NCBI GenBank assembly: GCA_019429005.1
Contig: JAHYJR010000005.1
Location: 1-64,000 of the forward strand
DNA: 64,000 nucleotides
Direction: 5' to 3'
Origin: Nanobdellati archaeon
GTDB lineage: Archaea > EX4484-52 > GLR71
The stretch's first letter is position 1. Each line of letters begins with the position of its first letter. A model generated the notes under the pieces. That model made no database searches. It was not told where the DNA came from and saw only the letters and a program-made list of their open reading frames with translations. Shown in pieces: positions 36,245 to 44,719 of this stretch. Both the position numbers and the translations under genes were made by a program.

Positions 36245-36862
36245 ATGAGTGATAATGAAATCGAGGAAATTGAAGAATTAGAAATAGAAGAATTAGAAGG
36301 TTCTACAGATTTAGAAACTAACAATGATGATTGTTGTGATGATGATTGTTGTGATTCTGATGACAAAGAGTGCGATTCTGAAGATTGTGATTGTTGTGGT
36401 AACTCAGATGATGCTGACGATTCCGAAGATATAGATGATGTTGACGACGACGATTCCGACGATGATGCTGATGGCGATTCTGACGACGACGATGATGTTG
36501 ACGACGACGATTCTGACGATGATGCTGATGGCGATTCTGACGAAGACGATGATGTTGACGACGACGATTCTGACGATGATGCTGATGGCGATTCTGACGA
36601 CGACGATGATGTTGACGACGACGATTCCGACGATGATGCTGATGGCGATTCTGACGACGATGATGTTGACGACGATGATGTTGACGACGACGATTCCGAC
36701 GATGATGCTGATGGCGACTCTGACGAAGACGATGATGTTGACGACGACGATTCCGACGATGATGCTGATGGCGACTCTGACGACGACGATGATGTTGACG
36801 ACGACGACGATTCTGACGACGACGATTCTGACGACGACGATTCTGACGACGACGAAAATTAA
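36245..36862 (+). CDS. Hyperacidic Asp-rich repeat protein
   Basis: A 205-residue protein that is almost entirely Asp, Ser, Gly and Val after residue 70. The N-terminal part is Glu-rich, then a cysteine-rich patch follows (NDDCCDDDCCDSDD, EDCDCCGN). The rest consists of about six copies of an 18-20 residue unit, DDDSDDDADGDSD with DDVD joining. No signal peptide is present. The gene has its own promoter, a strong AGGTGA ribosome-binding site and a terminator, so it is expressed alone. Metal or cation binding is a reasonable guess from composition; function is unknown. Confidence 0.8.
   Translation: MSDNEIEEIEELEIEELEGSTDLETNNDDCCDDDCCDSDDKECDSEDCDCCGNSDDADDSEDIDDVDDDDSDDDADGDSDDDDDVDDDDSDDDADGDSDEDDDVDDDDSDDDADGDSDDDDDVDDDDSDDDADGDSDDDDVDDDDVDDDDSDDDADGDSDEDDDVDDDDSDDDADGDSDDDDDVDDDDDSDDDDSDDDDSDDDEN
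36437..36850 (+). repeat. Coding minisatellite of the acidic protein
   Basis: Units of about 57-60 bases, built of GAC/GAT codons around GATGCTGATGGCGATTCT, are repeated about six times with a few third-position changes. Such tracts vary in copy number by slippage. Long open frames on the other strand and in other phases here are artefacts of the repeat. Confidence 0.85.
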
Positions 36863-36877
36863 TTTAATATTATGAAA

Positions 36878-36908
36878 ACCTCTCATTTAACATGAGGGGT
36901 CCTTTTTT
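36878..36908 (+). terminator. Hairpin plus T-run terminator
   Basis: ACCTCTCAT and ATGAGGGGT form a nine-base-pair stem (one G-U) around TTAAC, followed directly by CCTTTTTT, 15 bases after the acidic protein stop codon. Confidence 0.8.
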
Positions 36909-36919
36909 ATTTTTGAAAA

Positions 36920-36930
36920 ACTTTATAAAA
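36920..36930 (+). promoter_or_regulatory. TATA box of the 59-residue gene
   Basis: ACTTTATAAAA preceded by GAAAA lies about 40 bases upstream of the ATG at 36968. Confidence 0.5.
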
Positions 36931-36967
36931 TTAGAGATATATAAAAAAGATACTTGTTGTGTTCTAT

Positions 36968-37147
36968 ATGCAGACTGTATTTACTCATTTAAGTCAAAAG
37001 GAAACTGTCAGTGTGAAAAAAAGTAATAGTGCTCGAAATGATTTTGTAATATCATTTGGTCCGCATTCTAAAGTTTTTGTGACTGCTGAACATATAATTT
37101 TACTTAAAAAAGAAATTGCAAAATATGATTCTGAAAAAGAAATTTAG
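36968..37147 (+). CDS. Hypothetical protein, 59 aa
   Basis: A small basic protein, MQTVFTHLSQKETVSVKKSN at the start, with VISFGPHSKVFVTAEHIILL in the middle; the alternating pattern suggests a small beta-rich domain ending in a helix. It has a TATA box and lies 51 bases before the RqcH gene. GTG at 36959 is an alternative start. Family unknown. Confidence 0.55.
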   Translation: MQTVFTHLSQKETVSVKKSNSARNDFVISFGPHSKVFVTAEHIILLKKEIAKYDSEKEI

Positions 37148-37198
37148 TTTTAATCCGTTTAAATATAAATATTTAATATTACTCTTTCAAATTAATTT

Positions 37199-39127
37199 AT
37201 GGAACTTTCTAGTCCAGATATAAGAATACTTATTGATGAGCTTCAGTATCTTGTAGGTGGTAAGATTCAGAAGATTTATCACGAGAGAAAAGATATACAT
37301 ATGAATATTTACGTATCTGGTATGGGTACAAAAACGATTGTTTTGGGTCAAGGCAAATTCTTTGTAACTTCATATAGTTTAAAACATCGTGATAGTCCAA
37401 CATCTTTTTGTATGTTTCTTAGAAAACGTTTAAAATCCGTTAGAATTAGTTCTATTGAACAGGTTGGTTTTGAAAGGATTATAATCTTGAAAACTGATAT
37501 ATATAATATTATTTTTGAATTATTTTCAAAAGGAAATGTTATTGTTACTGATAAAGACAACAAAATAATTTCACTTATTGAATCTCGTGATTGGAATTAC
37601 CGTGTGCTTAAACGAAATGAGATTTATGTGGCACCACCTGAAGTGATTGATGTCCTAAATCTTGATAAGGGTGGTTTAGAAGCCCTATTCAAAAAGACTG
37701 ATAAGAAACTAGTACCCTTTATTGCACGGGAGATGGGTTTTGGTGGTAAATATGCTGAAGAACTTGCATTTTTAAGCAATATAAAAAAAGATGAACTGTG
37801 TAAAACTCTTGACAAGAAACAGATAACATCTCTATATAATTCTATAGAATCCCTTTTGGATACAACTAAAAAAACACCTTTTATTGTCCTTGAAGACAAA
37901 AAAAAGATTGATGTGTCTTATGTCAATATCCATAAATATGCTGATTATGATAAGATCAATACAAAAACATTTAATGACGCTGTTGATGATGCATTTGTTT
38001 CTGTTATGGCAATTGAACTTGCAAGTGTTGATACTAAGGTCATAGATAAAAAGATATCTTCTTTACAAAAACGTCTAGATATACAGGAAAAATCTTTTCA
38101 GCATCTTGAAGAACTTATAATTCAGAATCTGAAAAAAGGTGATATGATTTATGAATATTTTCAAGGTATTGATCGTCTCATTAATCTTGTAATGGCTGAA
38201 GTGAATATCTCCGGATGGAATGATATAGAAAAACGAATTAAATTTGAAGATAAAGATATTGTTTTGGGGTCTATAGATACTAAAGATAAAATTGCAAAAA
38301 TTATAATAGCTAAATATAAAATAAATATTTTATTAGAAGAAGCCATATCTAAAAGTGCTGAAGCTTATTATGCTAAATCCAAATCACAAAAATCAAAACT
38401 TCAAGGACTTAGGCTCGCAATAGCGAATACTATGAGGTTGATGCAACAAAAAGATGATGTCGTTATTGTTAAAAAACAGATAATCAAGAAAAAGGATACA
38501 TCATCTCAAAAATGGTTTGAAAAGTTCCGTAATTTTGAAAGCTCTGAAGGCTTCTTATGTGTAGGTGGGCGTGATGCTACATCTAACGAAATAGTTGTTA
38601 AAAAACATGCTGAAAAAGATGATATGATTTTCCATGCAGATATAGCAGGTTCACCTTTTATTGTTGTAAAAACTGAAGGTAAAACGGTTGGTGATGCGAC
38701 AATAGAAGAAGCTGCTCAATTTACTGCTATGTATTCTAAAGCGTGGAAAGCTAATGCAGGTGTAATTGATGTTTATTGGGTTAAACCCGAACAGGTAACA
38801 AAACAAGCACCATCTGGAGAATATATTTCTAAAGGTGGATTTATGATACATGGAAAAAAAAATAATCTTACCTCTGAGCTTAAGGTGGCTGTTTGTATGG
38901 TTGATGGCGAGATAATTTCAGGCCCAATAAATGCTATCAAGAAAAAGACAAATAAGTATATTGTCATAATACCTGGTTATACAAAATCAAAAGATCTTTC
39001 AAAAATCATGAAAACTAAATTGTTTGAAAAATCAAATAAAGGTGAACAAGATTTATTGCGTAAGATACCAATCGATAAGTTTCAAAGATGCATTCCTTCA
39101 GATCGAGGTGAACTTGAACTCAATTAA
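37199..39127 (+). CDS. rqcH: Ribosome quality control protein RqcH/Rqc2 (NFACT)
   Basis: A 642-residue NFACT-family protein related to yeast Rqc2, mammalian NEMF and bacterial RqcH. It binds stalled large subunits carrying peptidyl-tRNA and, in bacteria and yeast, recruits tRNAs to add C-terminal tails. The NFACT-N domain (1-about 230) has LVGGKIQKIYHERKD and SFCMFLRKRLKSVRISSIEQ; a helix-hairpin and coiled coil follow (to about 420); the NFACT-R domain (about 435-560) has FRNFESSEGFLCVGGRDA and DMIFHADIAGSPFIVVK. Length fits archaeal members. It converges with deoxyhypusine synthase, one base apart. Confidence 0.92.
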   Translation: MELSSPDIRILIDELQYLVGGKIQKIYHERKDIHMNIYVSGMGTKTIVLGQGKFFVTSYSLKHRDSPTSFCMFLRKRLKSVRISSIEQVGFERIIILKTDIYNIIFELFSKGNVIVTDKDNKIISLIESRDWNYRVLKRNEIYVAPPEVIDVLNLDKGGLEALFKKTDKKLVPFIAREMGFGGKYAEELAFLSNIKKDELCKTLDKKQITSLYNSIESLLDTTKKTPFIVLEDKKKIDVSYVNIHKYADYDKINTKTFNDAVDDAFVSVMAIELASVDTKVIDKKISSLQKRLDIQEKSFQHLEELIIQNLKKGDMIYEYFQGIDRLINLVMAEVNISGWNDIEKRIKFEDKDIVLGSIDTKDKIAKIIIAKYKINILLEEAISKSAEAYYAKSKSQKSKLQGLRLAIANTMRLMQQKDDVVIVKKQIIKKKDTSSQKWFEKFRNFESSEGFLCVGGRDATSNEIVVKKHAEKDDMIFHADIAGSPFIVVKTEGKTVGDATIEEAAQFTAMYSKAWKANAGVIDVYWVKPEQVTKQAPSGEYISKGGFMIHGKKNNLTSELKVAVCMVDGEIISGPINAIKKKTNKYIVIIPGYTKSKDLSKIMKTKLFEKSNKGEQDLLRKIPIDKFQRCIPSDRGELELN

Positions 39128-39128
39128 T

Positions 39129-40079
39129 TTATTCTAATCTTTCTTTCAAGGCAGCACTGATTAAGGGTAATGCGATTGTTGCATCGCAAGTAATATTTGA
39201 ATACTTAGCTTTGCTTGCAAGTTTTCCCCATGAGATACCTTCATTAAGCTGTGCACCTGAAGAACCTCCTGCATCTGGTCTATCTGTTGTTATCTGTACA
39301 CCATATTCTGCAGAATGTGGTGAGAATTGGATTGATTGTTGTATATAATTCTTAGGTACACCGCCACCGATATAAAAGACTCCAATCTTTTTTGCAGTCC
39401 ATGCTATATCTATGATTTCTTTCATATCTTCAAAGGCTAGAATCTTCAGTTTATTTTCTAATATATATGACCATACTTGTAATCCAATTCCAGAATCACT
39501 TAAAGCTGGACAGAATATAGGTATTCTTTTTTTAGCACATACCTTAAGTATTGAATTTTCGCAATCTACATTATCTCCAAGAAGCCATAAGAATTCTGTG
39601 ATGTTTAGTTCTTTTTTAGGAAATGTATCAAATGTCTTTTTGCAAAATGCTTCAAGACCTGTATAGACATCATTATGCATAAATGTGTCATATATTCTAT
39701 TGATTTTCTTCTTATTTAGTTCTTTGTCATCTACATTTGCATGTCCTTTATAATGATTGTATCCAAGAGCCTCTATTAAGTCATGGGTTAAGTTTGCACC
39801 TGTAGTCACAAAGACATCAATCTGCCCCGCATTGAGCATATCTATGATAATCTGTTTCATACCTCCAGGTACCATGGCACCTGCAAGACCCATAAACAAT
39901 TTACAATCTTTATTTGTTATCATTTCTTCGAGGATATCAACACTTTCAGCGATTTTTCCACCACCCATAACACCCGATTTTGACATTTGTGTTATAAGTT
40001 CATTAACAGTCATGTCTTTTTTTGTTTTTACATGGTTAATTTTTGAAAATCCATGCATACTTTTATTACATTCTTTCAT
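39129..40079 (-). CDS. dys: Deoxyhypusine synthase
   Basis: A 316-residue NAD-dependent enzyme that moves the aminobutyl group of spermidine to a Lys of aIF5A, the first step of hypusine formation. LFMGLAGAMVPGGMKQIIID, VTTGANLTHDL and VFYIGGGVPKNYIQQS line the NAD and spermidine sites; the catalytic Lys is in EGISWGKLASKAKYSNI. The archaeal N-terminus VNELITQMSKSGVMGGGKI is intact. Slightly short at the N-terminus but complete. Confidence 0.94.
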   Translation of the reverse strand: MKECNKSMHGFSKINHVKTKKDMTVNELITQMSKSGVMGGGKIAESVDILEEMITNKDCKLFMGLAGAMVPGGMKQIIIDMLNAGQIDVFVTTGANLTHDLIEALGYNHYKGHANVDDKELNKKKINRIYDTFMHNDVYTGLEAFCKKTFDTFPKKELNITEFLWLLGDNVDCENSILKVCAKKRIPIFCPALSDSGIGLQVWSYILENKLKILAFEDMKEIIDIAWTAKKIGVFYIGGGVPKNYIQQSIQFSPHSAEYGVQITTDRPDAGGSSGAQLNEGISWGKLASKAKYSNITCDATIALPLISAALKERLE

Positions 40080-40152
40080 ATCTTATATTGTGTATCTAAA
40101 TTATTTAAGATTTATTAACTATCTTAACTAATATTTTTGTGGATGGTATTTT

Positions 40153-40788
40153 ATGGTATTTAATCTTAAACGCATTCAAAAATTATATAAAAGCAAAAAA
40201 CAGATTGTTGCCGAAAAGAAAAAGAAAGATACAAATTATATGCTCTCTATGGGTGATATGAAAGCCAAAGATGCATATGATAATGAAAACCTCAATATAA
40301 AATATTCAATTATATCTACACATGATGCTATTGCTTTTTATAATAAGGCTTTTGAGATGTTTAGATTAAAATCTGATTTGACACAGATTGAAGTTGTTAA
40401 GAAAAAAATTAAAGAACTTGAACTGTTTTTAAAACGTTTTACACAAGATGAATTAGATTCGGCATTAATTTTTTCAGATGCTGATATTTTACGAAATATA
40501 TCTAAAACAAAATATTTAGAAGCAAGATATATTCGAAACATCGATAGGATTGGTTCTATAATGTTATGTTTTGACGCGATTGAAGATTTCAAGAATGCTC
40601 TTGAATTATATTCTAGTTATGAGTCTGATAAGAATAATTTAGGCAACATAAAACATGTTAAATCTCATATTAAAGAAGTTGAGACATTTCTAGAACGTTT
40701 TAGTGCTGAAGAACTTAAAACTGTTAAAGAAAAAATTGACGCTTTAAAACCAGTTATAGAAGATGATACATCAAAGTCTTCTTTGTAA
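40153..40788 (+). CDS. Helical repeat protein, unknown
   Basis: A 211-residue charged helical protein. Two related helical segments are visible, each with a DAIAFYNKAFEMF or DAIEDFKNALELY helix followed by a K-rich helix ending LELFLKRF or VETFLERF, so it is an internal duplication, possibly TPR-like. No signal peptide. Its 3' end overlaps the convergent next gene by 18 bases. Function unknown. Confidence 0.6.
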   Translation: MVFNLKRIQKLYKSKKQIVAEKKKKDTNYMLSMGDMKAKDAYDNENLNIKYSIISTHDAIAFYNKAFEMFRLKSDLTQIEVVKKKIKELELFLKRFTQDELDSALIFSDADILRNISKTKYLEARYIRNIDRIGSIMLCFDAIEDFKNALELYSSYESDKNNLGNIKHVKSHIKEVETFLERFSAEELKTVKEKIDALKPVIEDDTSKSSL

Positions 40789-41370
40789 TATTTTTTTAAG
40801 GCCTCTTTTATAATGATGTGGTTTTATTATGTTTTTTTCATATAGGTCTTCTATCTGTATTTTATTGTTGATTTCTTGAACGTGTTCTCTTGATTGTTTT
40901 TGGTGTATATGTTCTTCATGTGGCATGATAATCTTGAAATACGCATCTATCATAACAACCCAGTTTTCAGTGTTGATTAGGTTGTGATTTATAAGGTTCG
41001 TATTTGGATTGTTATTAATTATATTGCTGTTGTTTGTATTGTTGATATTGGTATTTAAGTTATTAATATTATGCGTATTAATCGGGTTCATATTATTATA
41101 ATGATCTTTAGTTTGTTGTTGAAGTGTTTGTATGTAGTATGAAAACATGATATTTATTTTATTTTTGTTAAAGAACTGTTTAAGGAATGCTTCTATAGAT
41201 TTGGCTTGAGTCATGCAATTTTGCTTGGTTTCAGCCGGTGTTTTTCCTTCTGATTGTAGATTGACAATGTACTCTGGTGGCTGAAAAGTATCTGGTATTA
41301 TCTTAAAAGCTGTAAGGTTTGTTCCCTCGATTTGTATCGATTCGGGTAGTTCTGCAAAAGAATGAGCCAT
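40771..41370 (-). CDS. Unknown protein with Asn-rich linker
   Basis: A 199-residue protein. The N-terminal 95 residues form a possible domain (IIPDTFQPPEYIVNLQ, IEAFLKQFFNKNKINIMFSY), followed by about 50 residues made largely of Asn, Thr and Ile, and a basic C-terminal helix (HYKRGLKKILQRRL). The tail overlaps the end of the convergent upstream gene. No family recognised. Confidence 0.5.
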   Translation of the reverse strand: MAHSFAELPESIQIEGTNLTAFKIIPDTFQPPEYIVNLQSEGKTPAETKQNCMTQAKSIEAFLKQFFNKNKINIMFSYYIQTLQQQTKDHYNNMNPINTHNINNLNTNINNTNNSNIINNNPNTNLINHNLINTENWVVMIDAYFKIIMPHEEHIHQKQSREHVQEINNKIQIEDLYEKNIIKPHHYKRGLKKILQRRL

Positions 41371-41563
41371 AGATTCTTTTTATTATTTATTGCATAAAAA
41401 GGTTGTGTTTTTTTGTTGGGCGAATAAAGTTTGTTTGTTGATGATTGGTTATTTTATGTTTTTTTAATTCTTAAGTATTTCTTATCACACACAACAACTT
41501 TACCGGACTTCTCGGAAAAACTATGTATCTATCTTTTTTATCTTTAACACCCGAATTAATCCT

Positions 41564-43909
41564 ATGGACCTTGATGATGTTGCAGAGTTATATCCAGTTC
41601 TTAAACCTGTAATTGCTGCAATAAAGACTAAAGATAAAGTTAAGACTCTTTTTCCGCCACAAGAACTTGCGATTAATAGTGGGTATCTTGACGGTAAAAA
41701 TATGCTTCTAGCAATACCAACATCAACCGGGAAAACGTTGATATCCGAACTTGCCATGCTGAAGGTAATCCTAGAACAAAAGAAAAAAGCCTTGTATCTT
41801 GTACCACTTAAAGCTCTTGCTATGGAAAAATACAACAATTTCAAAGATAAATATGAATCATTAGGTCTGAAGGTTGTAGTCAGTGTAGGTAATTTTGATA
41901 ATCAGGATCAGTGGATAAAAGATTATGATATAATAATAACGTCTGTCGAGAAAGCAGATAGTCTGATGCGACATAAAGCCCCCTGGTTTGATGATATCGG
42001 AATCGTTGTAGCAGATGAGATTCATCTTCTTGATGATTCTTCACGAGGTCCGACTCTTGAGGTTGTCCTGACAAAAATAAAATCAACTATTAATGCACAG
42101 ATTATTGGTCTTTCTGCAACTATCGGAAATAAGGAAGAGCTTGCAGGTTGGCTTGATGCAGTCTTAGTAGAATCCGATTTCAGGCCAGTTGTTCTTTTTG
42201 AAGGTGTGCAGTTTGATAATTCCCTAATATACAAATCCCGTACAGATGGAAATAAAATCGGATTGAATGATGAAATCCCTTTAAATAAAGTTCTAGATGG
42301 CGTTCTAAAATCTGCAAAATATGTGCTTGATAATAAGAGTCAAGCAATTGTTTTTGTTTCAAGTAAACGCGGTGCTGAATCCGAATCAGAGAAAATCGCA
42401 TCAATCACAAGAAATACTTTATCCTTTAACGAAAAAACGCTTCTTGAAAAATTAAGTGATAGTATAGAACATGCTTTGCCCAGTCCCACAAAACAATGTA
42501 AGCGTCTTTCGAAAGTTGTGAAAAATGGTGTGGCATTCCATCATAGCGGACTTATGCATAAGCAAAGGCAACTTATCGAAGATGCATTTAAGGATGGTGT
42601 AATAAAGATAATCTCAGCCACAACAACTCTTGCCTATGGTATGAATTTACCTTGCGATTTCTGTATCTTGCGTGACGTTAAACGTTTCTATCCTAGTAAG
42701 GGTTATGCTCCTATACCAATCTTAGAATATAAGCAATGTGCAGGTCGTAGTGGAAGGATTAAATATTCAAAGGAGGGTAAATCTATAATACTTGCTAAAA
42801 ATGAAAATGATGCAAACGAAATCTCCGATTATTTTATACATGGTGAATCTGAAAACATCTATTCAAAACTAGCAATAGAACCTGTATTGCGTATGCATCT
42901 TTTGAGTCTGATTTCTACAGAACATATCAATTCAAAAGAGGCTCTTGAAACGTTTATACAAAATACCTTTTATGCATATCAATTTCAAAATCTTGAAGAA
43001 TTGACATCTAAAATTGATTCCGTTCTTCACAAATTAACAGATTATGGGTTTATAGAATCTGATAATTCAAAGATTTTTGCGACAGAAATTGGTAAACGTG
43101 TATCTCAATTATATATTGATCCTGACACTGCAAATATGTTTATCACGGCAATTAAAAGACCTTTTAGATCTAAAGATTCAGTTGAATCTGTGATATCTAA
43201 TAAATCTGATTTAGATGAATTCAAAACTGGTGCTGAAATACTTGAGGAAACATCTAAAATATTGAATCATGTAAGTCTTATCCATCTCGCATCTTATACG
43301 ATTGAGATGCGTCCACAACTTAGGATTAATAAGGATGAGCAAGAATCTTTTGAGACCTATCTTGAATCTATAACCCGAAATATCCTTGTTGAAGTTCCTT
43401 CAATGTGGGATTTGAAACGAACTGAATTTTTGCAATCTTTAAAGACTGAAATGTTTTTTGAAAGCTGGATAAACGAAGCTACTGATGACACCCTTTTTGA
43501 CAGATATAAAGTATCACCAGGTGAACTTCGTGCACGTCTTGATAAGATAGATTGGCTTTTGTATACTTTGGAAGAATTTTCAAAAATGCTTAAACTAAGC
43601 GAGGTTTATTTTCTAGCTAAAAATGTGCGTTTTAGGATAAAGCATGGAATAAAAGCTGAATTGATACCTCTTGTGAAACTTAAAGGTGTCGGTCGTGTGA
43701 GAGCACGAAAGCTTTTCTCAAAAGGCATAAGAACTAATTTAGATATACAGAAAACAGATATACTCGTATTATCACAGCTTATTGGAAACAGTCTTGCTGC
43801 AAAATTGAAAGGTGTCGAGTTTGATTCTTCAAAGGCCTCTCTGGAACTTCAAATAAATAGCAATGCACAGAAAAGTCTTGAACATTTTGGCAAAAAAAAG
43901 AGTATTTGA
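41564..43909 (+). CDS. hel308: ATP-dependent DNA helicase Hel308
   Basis: A 781-residue Ski2-type helicase that unwinds lagging strands at stalled forks. Walker A AIPTSTGKT is at about 47-55, the DEIH box near 150, motif III LSATIGN near 187 and motif VI QCAGRSGR near 390. The ratchet domain follows and the C-terminal helix-hairpin-helix reads LVKLKGVGRVRARKLFSKGI near 710. Motif VI has Cys and Ser where AGRAGRP is common. Length is slightly over the usual 700-750. Confidence 0.93.
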   Translation: MDLDDVAELYPVLKPVIAAIKTKDKVKTLFPPQELAINSGYLDGKNMLLAIPTSTGKTLISELAMLKVILEQKKKALYLVPLKALAMEKYNNFKDKYESLGLKVVVSVGNFDNQDQWIKDYDIIITSVEKADSLMRHKAPWFDDIGIVVADEIHLLDDSSRGPTLEVVLTKIKSTINAQIIGLSATIGNKEELAGWLDAVLVESDFRPVVLFEGVQFDNSLIYKSRTDGNKIGLNDEIPLNKVLDGVLKSAKYVLDNKSQAIVFVSSKRGAESESEKIASITRNTLSFNEKTLLEKLSDSIEHALPSPTKQCKRLSKVVKNGVAFHHSGLMHKQRQLIEDAFKDGVIKIISATTTLAYGMNLPCDFCILRDVKRFYPSKGYAPIPILEYKQCAGRSGRIKYSKEGKSIILAKNENDANEISDYFIHGESENIYSKLAIEPVLRMHLLSLISTEHINSKEALETFIQNTFYAYQFQNLEELTSKIDSVLHKLTDYGFIESDNSKIFATEIGKRVSQLYIDPDTANMFITAIKRPFRSKDSVESVISNKSDLDEFKTGAEILEETSKILNHVSLIHLASYTIEMRPQLRINKDEQESFETYLESITRNILVEVPSMWDLKRTEFLQSLKTEMFFESWINEATDDTLFDRYKVSPGELRARLDKIDWLLYTLEEFSKMLKLSEVYFLAKNVRFRIKHGIKAELIPLVKLKGVGRVRARKLFSKGIRTNLDIQKTDILVLSQLIGNSLAAKLKGVEFDSSKASLELQINSNAQKSLEHFGKKKSI

Positions 43910-43946
43910 CTGTAAATATTTATATTCGGCAAGTATAAGTGATATT

Positions 43947-44489
43947 ATGAAGAAACGTCCTATATTCATATTATCTATAGTTTTTTTGATATTGACTTTT
44001 TTACAGGCATCAGCATATGCTTTACCTCCTAGTGTTGAATTGATTTCTACTGATTATTTTACATTAACATCAGGAGAAACAAAACAAGTTGTATTGACTG
44101 TAAGAAATTACGAGGATGTTGTGGATGTTGTAGATATACATCTTTCAAGTAATTCCGAGCTCAATAATTGGATATGGTTCTCAAACCATAGATATGATTC
44201 TAAACGACACGATCTTTCGGTTGTGATGCAACCCTATGACCTGAAACGGATTGTTATCAATATTTTTGGTGGTAATAGTGGTACGTATATAACTGATGGT
44301 GTACAAGCAAATGGTCTTAATATAAATGCTGTTGGTATGTCTGGATTTGGAGCGACAAATATTAGTGTTAGTGTGAAACCTGTACCACAAGGATTATTTA
44401 AAAGACAAGCTCCTGGTATAACTTTTATACATATATTATTTATAGGTTTTATTGGTTCTTTAGTATTCTTAAAACCTATAAAAATATAA
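43947..44489 (+). CDS. Membrane-anchored extracytoplasmic protein
   Basis: A 180-residue protein with an N-terminal signal or anchor helix (IFILSIVFLILTFLQASAYA), a beta-rich outer domain (VELISTDYFTLTSGETKQVV; a DUF-type Ig-like domain with alternating strands) and a C-terminal membrane helix (ITFIHILFIGFIGSLVFL). ATG 43947 follows GTGATATT and is preferred over an upstream GTG/ATG frame overlapping hel308. Similar two-anchored small proteins occur in archaeal surface systems; the role is unknown. Confidence 0.65.
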   Translation: MKKRPIFILSIVFLILTFLQASAYALPPSVELISTDYFTLTSGETKQVVLTVRNYEDVVDVVDIHLSSNSELNNWIWFSNHRYDSKRHDLSVVMQPYDLKRIVINIFGGNSGTYITDGVQANGLNINAVGMSGFGATNISVSVKPVPQGLFKRQAPGITFIHILFIGFIGSLVFLKPIKI

Positions 44490-44507
44490 TCTTTTTTTTA
44501 AAAATAG

Positions 44508-44629
44508 TGGACTCGATGGGATTTGAACCCACGACTTCTGGCTATCTAAGACCTGCAGGATATTTCTATCCTTATACGAAACGTGATCATATAAGACCAG
44601 CGCTCCAAACCAGCCTGAGCTACGAGTCC
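44508..44629 (-). tRNA. tRNA-Ile(UAU) with 46-nt canonical intron
   Basis: The acceptor is GGACTCG/CGAGTCC, the D stem GCTC/GAGC and the T arm GTGGG-TTCAAAT-CCCAT. The anticodon stem CTGGT/GCCAG encloses CTTATA...A; removing the intron after position 37 gives loop CTTATAA and anticodon UAU. CCA is not encoded and residue 73 is A. The tRNA stands alone, downstream of the membrane protein gene. Confidence 0.85.
44544..44589 (-). other. Canonical tRNA-Ile intron with GNRA hairpin
   Basis: The 46-nt intron satisfies a bulge-helix-bulge: loop bases CTTA pair with TTAG near the intron 3' end except for one T-T, and GATC pairs with GGTC beyond the 5' bulge. Inside is a GGATA-GAAA-TATCC hairpin with a GNRA loop. 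Confidence 0.8.
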
Positions 44630-44719
44630 ATATATATTAAAATATAGGACAACTATTATTTCTCAGTACTATAAGGATTAATACTAATATTTAAAAAGAT
44701 TGTGTTGTGTTGTGTATTT

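Noticed and set aside
36404..36886. Long minus-strand and +1 frame ORFs rich in Val/Ile or Met/Thr over the acidic gene
   Set aside because: They are produced by reading the GAC/GAT repeat in other phases and have no ribosome-binding sites.
44508..44629. Reading the tRNA as Met or as Ile with GAU by moving the splice site
   Set aside because: These need a pyrimidine at position 37 or a six-base loop, and do not fit the bulge-helix-bulge as well.
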